A stretch of 64,000 nucleotides of DNA, taken from the NCBI RefSeq assembly GCF_000004075.3, contig NC_026657.2:37930732-37994731 (forward strand), written 5' to 3'. Under the pieces are notes generated by a model. That model saw only the letters and a list, made by a program, of their open reading frames with translations. It had not been told where the DNA came from and ran no database searches. The stretch comes from Cucumis sativus (Eukaryota; Streptophyta; Magnoliopsida; Cucurbitales; Cucurbitaceae). Below, piece after piece: positions 38,401-49,200 of the stretch. A program made the position numbers and the translations under genes. Positions within the stretch are counted from its first letter, which is position 1. Each line of letters opens with the position of its first letter.

Positions 38401-41381
38401 TGTGAAATGGCACCTTAATTTTTAATGTTTTAAAGAATAAAAAATATGTATCTATTTAGCCTTTAAAATTAGATAAATAAATGTTATCCCAAAGCTAAAT
38501 GAATTTGAGGGATCCATAGAGCATGCTTGCAGTTCCCAGACCACATTCTCATTATTGAAACACAGACACAAAGTTCTAAGAATTTCCATCTCCAAAATGC
38601 TCCAACTGTTGGGACTATTGCTTCATGCTATTTCTTTTTTCCTTTTTTCTTTATGGTATTGCTTCATGCTATTTCATATTAGCAAGAGAAACTCACACCA
38701 AGAAAGAAAGTGCAAATCAAACAATGGGCACAACTATATGAATATCAAACCATAATAGCTTTCTTACCTTCATTGCCCGCCGCTCTTTAACAAAAGAAGG
38801 CTTAATCTTGTCCTTCAAGTAGTCTATTTTTTGAGCAAAATAAAATTCAGGGGCCCTTGGCTCAATGTTGTGCTTCTTGCAAAAGGGAACCCACTTCCTT
38901 GCAAACTCTGCAGTTTCAGAGAGCGCTTCAAATGTAAGCATTGCTGAACCATCGTCTGATACATAGCACGAAACTTTGTCCACTGGGTAGTCCACGGAAA
39001 GTATGGAAAGCACAGTGTTTGCTGTGACAAGTGGAGGCTCTTTGAGTGGATCCACTGTACTGACAAAGACATCAACAGGAGCTAACTGTGATGGCTCTCC
39101 TTCACGATCATATCTGTATGGTGAAGACAACAATTGACTTAATAGTAGAACTAATTGCCACTGCCCAATGGTCTTCCAAACTAAACCCATTGGATTAGAC
39201 AAAATGCAGAAAAACTAAACCGACCTTAGCGCGAGTCTCTCAAGGAAGGTCTCGCGATTGACAGGAGACCATTTTGGAAACTGATCCAGAAGCCAGGAAA
39301 GGGCAAACCAAACCTCACAAATAACTGATGTTAACCACAAGGGGTATGCATCTTTCACAGGGTGTGTCAAACGGTACTGTAAGAAGAAGCCCAGAATAAT
39401 AAGACGAAGTATGATCACAACACGATACGGGGTCAAGTGAGAGGATGGAATAGGAACGACACGGCTCAGAGGTTGCCTAGCATCATCAGCCCTGTGAAAT
39501 AAATAAATGAAGTCAATGAAATTAGCATCATTGAAATATAAGTAAATAAAAAGTAGATTAGGGGCATATAGAATGATTTTCAAAAAAAGAAATAACATGT
39601 TTCATTTTTTATCAGCTTGCATAGCTTCACTTTATATATAACAACTTGCTAGATTTGGTTGAAATACTTACATTTGAAGTTCTTCTCCATTTGACCCAGT
39701 GCCCTCCATGTCCCCCTTCCCTTCAGTGTACCTACTTGTCATCTGCATCATGTTTTTCTCTTGTTTCAGTTTCCAACCTTCCACTCTTTCCTTCCAGTCA
39801 ACATTCCCAAGCCCATAAGAATTCAAATCCTTTGATGGATCCACAATTCTCACGGGAACTGTGATATGAAAAAATGCAATTAGTTAAAATTTAAAACAAC
39901 AAAAAAGCTTCCTCGAAGATCATGAAAAACTCAAGTTTCTTTATACCTGGCTGCCGTGGGTCAACATATGGATGGGACTGCATATGCTTTTCTGGAGGAC
40001 CCAAAGGACCAGATGTGGTTCGCACTGATTGATTATCAGGGGTAGCACAAGGAATTTCTCCAGACACCTAAAGAACCCAAATGTTAAACAATTGGAGGCA
40101 ATAGAAATATGTAAAATCAGAAACATTTTCATAAAATATTAAGCAAACAAAATATAACTATGAATGTACAAAATCAACGTAACGTATTGTGAAATTGATA
40201 AGTTCATACCGATTGGCCATTTGTAAGGAGTGGTATAGGTTGAGACTCGTGTCTCGCAGAAGTAGATAGTTCAGCATCTTCCCCATGCCACTGTCGTTTA
40301 GTCTTGCTACTTCCTTGAACGTAATTAAACTCATTCTCAATATCATCCACATCATCCTCGTCATCATCACCATCAACGCGAGGACTCCCTGAAATAAAAT
40401 AGCTTTTCATTGAGTGTTTTTTACTCGGATCAAGACAGCAAGCATCAGAAAAGACACATGAAAACTCAATCAAACCTTTGTGCCTCTTGTATCTAGTCTT
40501 GCACTGAGGACAAGACTGGTTCCCATCTTTCCTCTCATACTCATAGCAAGGACGACAAACGGGAAATGCACATTCATTGCAAGCAACAAAGACATCACCA
40601 GAGGCCGTAAGACCAACTGTGTCTCCACATATTTGACATGTTTGGCTGTTTAAATTCTTCAGTGGTTTAGGCTGCATCATTCAAACAAAAATGGAATATG
40701 GATAAGTCACAATATCAGCAGCCATAACATAGAAAGAAGATTAAGTAAGAATTGCAAAATAATGTACAGATCTCAACTAAGAAATACAAACACAGATCTT
40801 TGGCATTTCACAAAAAGTACTATCAAACCAAGTCGAGCTCTACAACAGTACTGAAACACGAAGTGAAGAATGGCAAAGACCGATACCCCATTTCAAAAAA
40901 CAAAAACAAAGAAATGAAAGGGGGAAAGTGCCAAATAAGAACCAAACTACAACAAGCATAAATCGAAGCCCCAAAAGCCAAAATCCAAATAACCCACGAA
41001 ACGGAGAAACCAAAAGTCCATCACCAGCAAAGACATTAGAGTTGAAGCTCAATCATCAATAAGTATCAAAATCAACACTCGGATCCACATATTACAGTAC
41101 CAAAAAAAAAAAAAAACAAACATAACGGATCTAGTTTCATATGATTAGATAAGTCGCAATCAATTCCAAATTCCCCAATCTAAAACTTTCACTGCACAGA
41201 TCAACACACCACACAAGTGACACTAATATGATAAAGTGAAGAATGAAAAACCAAATTGAGTGTTAGAAGCTGGGATTGAATGTGAACGAAGAAGACTAAC
41301 CCCACTGTCGGAATCGTGGCGAATCCGAACAAGCTCATTCCTCTTGTAAGATCCAGCCACCAATCCCGCATTTGCTTCCAT
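35430..41381 (-). CDS. CESA1: Cellulose synthase A catalytic subunit 1 (primary wall CESA)
   Basis: Protein of 1081 aa, the length I recall for Arabidopsis CESA1. Fourteen exons on the minus strand: 41381-41301, 40671-40476, 40388-40210, 40067-39947, 39858-39672, 39491-39225, 39113-38768, 38399-38262, 38170-38045, 37820-37608, 37490-37232, 36974-36778, 36642-36292, 36014-35430 (TAG). All are GT-AG. Start [20 protein letters not shown]. An eight-Cys RING-type zinc finger runs from CQICGD to [13 protein letters not shown]. Two transmembrane helices follow at about 270-330. The GT2 catalytic residues are DDGSAML (about 393), DCDHYFNNS (about 560), VTEDILTG (about 778) and QVLRW (about 818). Six C-terminal helices and the end GQCGINC complete it. 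It polymerises UDP-glucose into cellulose in plasma-membrane rosettes; CESA1 is the primary-wall isoform with CESA3 and CESA6. The class call rests on N-terminus, length and locus neighbours. Confidence 0.96.
37867..37947. repeat. 27-bp tandem repeat, three copies, in CESA1 intron 9
   Basis: Copies at 37867-37893, 37894-37920 and 37921-37947 share the core AATGCAGTCTCAT and differ by one or two bases. The array starts 46 bp from the 3' acceptor of that intron on the minus strand. Confidence 0.9.
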
Positions 41382-41485
41382 AATGTGGGAAATTCTTCAG
41401 ATTCCAAACAAGAAGCAGATCGGAAGAGACCCAAATAAGAAAAAAGAAGAGAAATGATTCCCTTTCTCCTTAAATCTTCTCCCAC

Positions 41486-41509
41486 TCAGTACGCCATCTC
41501 CATCTCCAT
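41486..41509 (-). other. Short upstream ORF in the CESA1 leader
   Basis: Seven codons (MEMEMAY, TGA), about 105 nt before the CESA1 start. It lies in the mRNA if transcription begins about 30 bp after the TATA motif at 41559-41566. Confidence 0.45.
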
Positions 41510-41558
41510 CTTCCAACTTTACTCTAAACCAGCTGCTATCTCTCTCGTCTTTTAAATA

Positions 41559-41566
41559 TTTTTATA
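41559..41566 (-). promoter_or_regulatory. TATA box of CESA1
   Basis: TATAAAAA on the minus strand, 178 bp before the ATG, giving a leader of about 150 nt. Confidence 0.45.
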
Positions 41567-42142
41567 TTTCCCCTTTTCTTATTTTATTATTATTATTATT
41601 ATTTCTCCGTCTCTTTGTCTTTTACTTACTACCGGGTCGACTGGTTTCCAAACGGCTCGACTCGGCTCAGTAAGCCACGGGAGTTTCGGGGACATTGGTA
41701 GTTGACGACGTGGCGATAGATGATTGGGTGAAGAGCGGTAAATTTGAGGTCGTTAGTTTAGTTTTGGAAGAGCAGCGAGTGAGGGGTATACACGTGGAGG
41801 GTTTAGTTGAAGTGTTGCTGTCGAGGTGGAAAGATAAAAAAAGAAAGGAAAATATATTGATTTTGCTGTTTACAGGCTGTAATGAGAGACACCGGAAATT
41901 GTCGGTAGCGTTGGAAGGTGATGGTTGTGGTTGTCGGTGGACTCGATTATTGCAAGCTGTGACCTCCAAATGTTATCTTTTTCAATTGGCTTCCTCTCTA
42001 TGCTTACGGCTTCATACCTCTATTTCTTTCTCTCCCTCTTTTTTTTTTTTTTTCTTTTCCTTTTTACTACAAATTTTGTTAAAATATATATAAAAAATTA
42101 AAATCTATTAATAATAAACACCCATAAACCCTTGATATCTTT

Positions 42143-42258
42143 GATTCATTTGAAAATTTTATCATTTATAAGAAAAAGAAATCAAAATATTTATAGATAT
42201 GATTCATTTGAAAATTTTATCATTTATAAGAAAAAGAAATCAAAATATTTATAAATAT
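42143..42258. repeat. 58-bp tandem duplication
   Basis: The units at 42143-42200 and 42201-42258 are nearly identical, each starting GATTCATTTGAAAATTTTAT. Confidence 0.9.
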
Positions 42259-42894
42259 AATAAAAAAAAATTAAAATATTTATAAATATAATAAAATGTA
42301 ATTGTATCGATTAAAATAGAAAATTCAATTTTTTACTTTAGTGATGTTTATTTGTATGTATTGCTTTTATTATAAGTAATTTTTTTTCATTTTAGGTCTT
42401 TTTTACTTAGAAAATATAAGTTTAGTTTCATCCAAATTTTGAGTAAGGTTATTTTTAAAATTATTACGAATCATGTTTTAAATCTTAAAAAAGGAAAAAA
42501 CTAATTTGAGTGATATAAGTATTATATTTAAAAATATAAAATTTAAGATTAAATTAAGTTTGAGTGATTAAAGATGTATTTTAGTGGTATTTTTAAAATG
42601 ATAAATACGATTTTGACTATTTTAGAAGCATTTTTGGCCATGCTACAATTTTCTTAAGTGAGCCTATGTTGATCTATAACCTTTGGGAAATAGTATAATA
42701 GGGAGGACATTATTAAATTTGAGATATTATGTACGATATTTTGCAAATATGACAATTTCAAATCTATATATCTAATTATTTGTTATTTCACAGTTGGCTT
42801 AAAGAATCAATTGATTGTTAGATCGGGGGGAGCCATAGGGGCAAAGCGGTTTTGCGAGAAAGGGGGTTGTTACGTGCCAAGAAGAAGAGTATTT

Positions 42895-43420
42895 TACATC
42901 AAGTGTATCATCATCAAATATATCAACAATATAAATCAACGTAGTATCATTATCAAATATATCGACAATATAAATAAATCTAGTATATTCAATAATATAT
43001 TATCGAGTGTTTCATATGTATGAAAAATTGCATAATTATCAAGCTTATCAATGCATATAAGTCAAATACATTAGCAATATCAAAGTGCGTCCTTGTCGAG
43101 ATTGTAAATAGTATGAGTGAAGTGCATCAGTAATATAAACAAGTGCATCATTTATCAAGTTTATTCGTGGTATTTCATTCAAGCGTATGAATAATAGTAT
43201 ATCATTATAAAAAAAATAAATCACTAAAGAGTGCATCATTATCAAGTGTATCAATAATATTAGTCAAAAGTCCTCCATCAAGTATATTAGTTAAGTGTAT
43301 CAAGATTATCAATAATATAAACAAGCGAATGATTGACAAATTTATCAGCAGTTTAATAGTCAGTTAAGTGCATCAATATCAAATATATTAGGTTTACCAG
43401 TCAAATGTATAAAGTGTGTA
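42895..43420. repeat. Degenerate repeat array with AAGTGTATCA/ATTATCAA core
   Basis: Recurrent variants of AAGTGCATCA, TATCAACAATATAAA, ATTATCAAGTGTATCA and CAATAATATAAACAAG over about 500 bp, with irregular spacing. It looks like a decayed minisatellite. Confidence 0.6.
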
Positions 43421-43689
43421 TGTGTGATGTATAATTAAATGCATATCAATAGTGGAAACCTTTGTAACATTTTATATCTTTTATAAGTGTACTAGATTTC
43501 ATTTTTGCCAATTTTACAAACAACAAGCACGTGAGTTACCGACTTAATCGATATATATTTGGTTTTGTCGTTTTTATAAGTAAAATGTTAGATATTGGAT
43601 TAATACAATTACTAATTAAAATTTTTAGGTGGTGTTATTCTCAAATTTTAAATTTTAATAAGAACCGTTGATAAAATTATAATTATTCA

Positions 43690-43834
43690 TAAACGTAGAA
43701 GAAATTATTTTAATTGACAAACTTGTTAGAATATTTACAAATATAGTAAAATATTACAAATTATCTTGATCTATCGCGTTCCATTAAACTTAGACCGTCG
43801 TATTTTGCTATATTTTGTTTTACTTGAAAATAGC
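43690..43834. mobile_element. Degenerate foldback element
   Basis: ATTTACAAATATAGTAAAAT (about 43732) faces TATTTTGCTATATTTTGTTT (about 43800), the same arm motifs as the element at 11051-11270. Confidence 0.4.
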
Positions 43835-44350
43835 CGTAAATATAATATCCATAACCTATATAAATCATTAAATCTAATAAATCTCCGATCAAATTATAAT
43901 AAACATCGATATCAGTTTATTAAAAAGAAAAAATTATTCTCCATACAATTATTATTTATAATTGATTAATATACCAAACATAGTTTAATTGACAAAAAAA
44001 AATTTACCATAAATTTCGAAGATCCAAAGATCAAATTTTCCAACTCATAGTCTCGTAGTCCACTCCATGGTTGCAAGTTATGGGCCATTGTTAATTTAAT
44101 ATAATATTATGTCCTTTCAAGCAATTAAATTGGCGTTGAACTAATCTTAGATTGATCCAATTGCATAATTTATAAACTTTGAATAATTGCCATTTGGTTC
44201 GTTTTGAATTATTTACTTATTTATTTTGTTAAACTTGCTTACTTCAATTTATTAAAAAGAAGGCAGTCCCAATTGTGCCAAATTAAAAATTACCTTGTAC
44301 ATCCTACAAATTAACTTTCTAAATATTTTAAAAAAATATTTATAAACTAA

Positions 44351-44455
44351 AAAATGATTATTTATAAACATTTACAAAGTGAATCCAAATATTTAAAAAA
44401 GTATTTATGAGTGAAAAATGATTATTTATAAACATTTAGAAAGTGAATCCGAACA
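44351..44455. repeat. Direct duplication, 64-bp period
   Basis: The phrase AAAATGATTATTTATAAACA, followed by CATTTA-AAAGTGAATCC, occurs at 44351 and again at 44415 with few differences. Confidence 0.8.
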
Positions 44456-46298
44456 CACTTTTTCGTCGGTCTTTTATTTTGAAAGCTTGCCTGTACTTTA
44501 TTCTTTGCATAAGTTCATTTCTCTTCAATCATTTTGTTACAACACACAAGATTTTTGTTTAGAAGAAGGGATTCTTTTAGGACCGACAATTAAGACAATG
44601 ATAGAAGAAAGAGAAATTGAAAATGACAATATAACAAAGAAGCCATCTTGTTTAGGGAATAACACATGGCGACGCTATATATCTCATTCCATCAATCAAA
44701 TAGAAACTTATTGTTAAATTTTAAATAGAAATTCACGTGCAATTATTAGGAAAAGTTACATTAAATATAGGTTAAAATATAATTTGTTTATATGAAGTTT
44801 GTTCGATTATGGTCTCCAATGCAGTATGTCAAAATTGATTAAGTTTGAAAACGCATTCACTTATTTTTATTATAAGTTTTGAAAACATATTCTCACTTTT
44901 ACTTACTTTCATTAAAATTAATACTATTATTTAACCATTTTGGTAAAATTACGAACTAAATTTAAGGACTACAATCTTCTCTTGACAGTGTTTGTACATA
45001 ACTCAACTATTTTACTATTAATATTTTTTAGTTTGTGGAGTTAGACATTCAAACTTTTGATATCAAGATGGTTTGTACAATTTTATGTCTTTTTAGTTTA
45101 TGCTCATGTTGGCATAACTCAACAAGTAAAATACATTATAACGTTGACTAGAAAGTTTGATATTTTATTTTGGTCTAAGGCTTAATTTCTATTCGGTTTT
45201 TATGTTTCAAATTCCAATACTTTTGTCCCTAAAATTTCAATAATGCTCAATTATAGTTCTGACCAATACTGACTTCATGAAAAGTTGATTAAGCTAATTT
45301 TAAACTGAAATAGATTGATGGAATAGCTATTTGAATTAGCAAAGAGTTATATTGAAAAAACTGAAAAGTCACCTCAGCCAACTTTAACTCCATTGCTGCA
45401 AGATTTCTTCTAGCCACTTTTTAACCTCCATCCTATGAATCACAATTTGCCACTTCTTCAAAATGGAAGCCAAAACCCTCACAATCAAGAGTAGACCCAA
45501 ACAGAATTGAAGCCAAAACTCAAAAGATCAAAAGAACCAGTTGAATAAAAACTCAAAGAAAAAAAGACTGCGTGTTGAAATTGGGTACTGTTGTTAGCGT
45601 TAGACATATTATGACAGAGGAGTGGTAGAGCACCACGACGGAGGAGAAAAAGACGGTGAAAGAGTGACATTGTCGATCTATTTAGTTTCAACGTTGATCT
45701 AGTTATCATCCAACTCATCTTTTTGTTAAATCACTAACTATATTGTTATCTCATACACTAAAATGGAGCATTATTGAAATTCCCAGATAAAGTGTCAGCT
45801 ATTTTTCTCTATTTTATTTCTTGCTCCAAAGACATATCATGGAATAAGTGTATTTGGAGAGGAGAGGAGCATTAACTTGGCAGATCAAACGCAAATAAAA
45901 TGGAAAAGCTAGAAATCAATGCAAGTTCTTGAAACAGAAGAAAAAGAAAAAGAAAAAAAGGCGTACCTCTCTTCCATAATCAGCTTTGTTAATATTCTAC
46001 AATACACAAACGAATCAGCTACCTGTCAAGCCGCAACACAAAGAAAACTCTCCCCAAATCGATGTAAGAACAAAACAAATACAACTAAACGTGTGTTTTT
46101 TTTAAAGCTAGGATGGCCATGTGGTAAAAACGGCTCAGCTTCTTGTATCTAATTCTCACCCTATTTTTGCAAATACATGTAATCTATGACAAGCTTTGTG
46201 GCTAAAACAACCATTATAAATCGGAAAATCTGAACCATTTTTTTTAGAACCAAGAAAATGCAGGTTCTTAAACTCAAGACTGATGTTTGCCATTGTTT

Positions 46299-49200
46299 TC
46301 AATGTCTGTGAGAGTGCTTTCGACCGCCGAAATGTGGCTCTAGCTTCTCCCTGGTCCTCTTTTGTAAAATCCTCGAGGTCAGCGAAATGGCTCCTATGAT
46401 AGCCATGGCATAAAAGACTTTATATGGAGACAAGGCCAGGCTACACATGTAGCTATAATATCCAGCAACTAGATAGATGAAGTCCAGTCTGACTTCGGTA
46501 TGTGATAGGCCAAAGAAGGAAAATATATAGGAATTGAACTCGGGTTTTGAATTGCATACGCCGTGGAGGATAACTCCAATGCAAAGAAACGAATCCAGCA
46601 ACCATGGAAAGCTCTGGTTTGTCCCTATTCTCTGCAATCCCAAAGAATAGGCAACATGAAAATCCACAAGATGCTTAAAGGCAAGGTGAAAAAAATAAGA
46701 GCCATTGTTTGTTTAGAAAGGAACATGAAGGATAACTCCAAAAACTCAAGAACTTGACCGTGCAATTAGAAAAACATGCCGAGTGTTATTGTTCTATTTC
46801 CAAAGGATGCCAAATAGAAACTTGATAAAACCCAAATATATTGAAAGATAAACGATAATGAACGATAATGAAAATACAAGATAAAACCTAGGTGTTTGAG
46901 TTACTTGGACCCTCCCAATTTTGAGTTAACTCTCAAGCCTATTCACTTTCCAAAACATTACCTATCTTCTACACTCCCCTCTCTTCTCTATTGATAGCCA
47001 ACTACCCTAACAAACTACTTATTAATGACTAATATACCCTTAATATCCCACCAATGTCACTCCTATCATTTTATGCTACACATTTTAGACGAAAAGAATA
47101 TCTCATGAAGCAGCTTCAGGCAATCATTTATTTCATAATCATACCTGCAACCAAGCAACAAGTGAGGGTGCAAACATAATTGCTGCCACAAGATGCAAGA
47201 TCAATAAGCTATGACAATGATGAAATATCTCCAACTGTGTTTCCCCATAACTTTTTGCAGAGCCAGGACTGGTGGAAAGGTTATCTTCAATAGAATCGTT
47301 CAAGTTCAATTCATCGGTCAGTGGAAATGTGGATTGTTGAGAACCATTTCCACCTTGTAATTTTTTGCTTCTTACGTGGCTGCAAAAGGAAGCTATCAAA
47401 AAACTGACCCAATACATGTACAACACTTGGAGCAGCGGCATAGGAAAAAATGATGAAAATCTCAACTCAGGCAAGTAGAAGAGAACAATAGTGTGTCTTC
47501 TCTAGTATTGTAAGGAAGGATTCTATGTGAACCGGCTGCCAAAACTATTGATTTCATACACAGAGCAGAGAGCCTAATTTCAAACCCATTTTGTTTTTAT
47601 TTGTTTGCCACCACATCCTGTTAGATACCTAGATTAATATAGAGTAGGGGTATAAAGGTAATTAGATTTGTTGGTGGTTAGTTGGTTATAAATAGGAAGT
47701 TGGGGAGGGAAGAAAGGCATGAGGAATTTGGTGAAGATAATGGGCTGCAACATTCCTTGAAAGAGAGGAAGGGCAGAGGGTTAGGGTTCTTTTACTTGTT
47801 TGTTCTTTTATATTGTAATTTCTGTTGAAGGTATCAATAAAATAGAAACACTATATCAATGTTCTATCACATCCCTTTTGGTGTTTCCTTCTATTGAACT
47901 GTCAGAAATGTACATGAAAGTAAATCTTTTATTGGACCGCACGTTCTGATCTACTAAGCCTACATTCCATTCAACTCGTAACATGTGAGTTGCATGTATC
48001 ATACAAGATTGACAACCTTATCTTAATCCCAGACGCCAATTACTATTTATTTTGGTGGAATCTTGATGTCCATATTTCTTGATTCATTTCAAGTTTAATA
48101 AAAACTCACACTTCTTTGAAGACATTTTAAGGTTCCCCCCAAGAGAAGAAAATAATAATGAGAAGGGTCAACTTACAAGTACATGGACATTTCAGGTTTA
48201 ATAAAATGTTACATTTCTTAGGTGTCGTTTTGAAGGTTTCCCCCACAAAAAGTGTTTGACATACAGCAGTGTCTTGGGGGTGCACAAATTACACCAAATT
48301 CTTTTGTAATTATAGCTTTTAAATTATTAACAATTGGAAGATTCTCCTTCATTACCTCTTGGGGTCTTTGTTGGCTTTTTTATGATACCCTTTCTGTTTC
48401 TTAAAAAAAGGGTCCCCCCACCAAAAGACAAAAATAGTGATAGAACAGAGTCAAATTACAAGTACCTGGACAGGGCATTGTGACAACAGAAAGCATGGAA
48501 ACCGAGTAGCAAAAACAATCCCATAGCTGGGTGAATAAAGCATGCCAAGGAAATAGCAGAAAGTGCAGTAGCCAGTAACGGATTGACTCCCAACACCCTT
48601 ATAACCTAATATAAAATGAGTGAGATAATCGATCAAATTGAACATCAAAACTTCATAGCCTAACACTATCGAAACAGAAGCAAGTTTAGTTAATGGCCAA
48701 TAAGGGACAACAAATTTTATGCTTCTCATAACTAGATTCTCCAGTTAAATATGAAGAGTATAAATTTGGAAACAAGCACCTTTCCAAGTATTAATATGAT
48801 AAGAGTTATTAGCATATAATGGTAGTCCAAGTCATGGACAGCATAGTTTCTTATGGAAACAGATCTAGGATACACTTGGGAGCACTTGTAAGGATACTCA
48901 AGTTTCATGAGGCAATATTATATCACATGTTGCATCAAATAGGCATAGTACTTGCTGAATCAGAAAATTTGAAAGCACACATGAAAATTACTGTTCAGTT
49001 CATTTTTAGTTTACAAACATACGAGTAAAGGTAAATGCACATTATAGTTATTGGACAACTTGAAAAAACACAGCACATCATGACGATTTTTTTTTTGGAA
49101 GATGTAATCAAAAGTTGAAGCCTTAAAAATGTAAATCAGATAGTGTATTGTAATCAAACAAGCTACAGAAGCAACAGTTTCCACATTGGGTCAAAATTAG

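Larger units (their letters stand above)
41382..46298. other. Intergenic: CESA1 promoter and repeat-rich spacer
   Basis: About 4.9 kb. The CESA1 promoter occupies the first part. Beyond 42.1 kb come a 58-bp direct duplication, an array of degenerate ATCA-type repeats, a foldback element and a 64-bp duplication. An unassigned 99-codon open frame lies at 44418-44717. The PGAP1 3' UTR occupies the last roughly 150 bp. Confidence 0.55.

Noticed and set aside
41667..42093. Open frames on both strands upstream of CESA1
   Set aside because: Neither shows a known domain. They overlap the probable CESA1 upstream region and look like chance frames in less AT-rich DNA.
45485..45718. 77-codon minus-strand frame before PGAP1
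   Set aside because: No recognised motif and no supporting structure.
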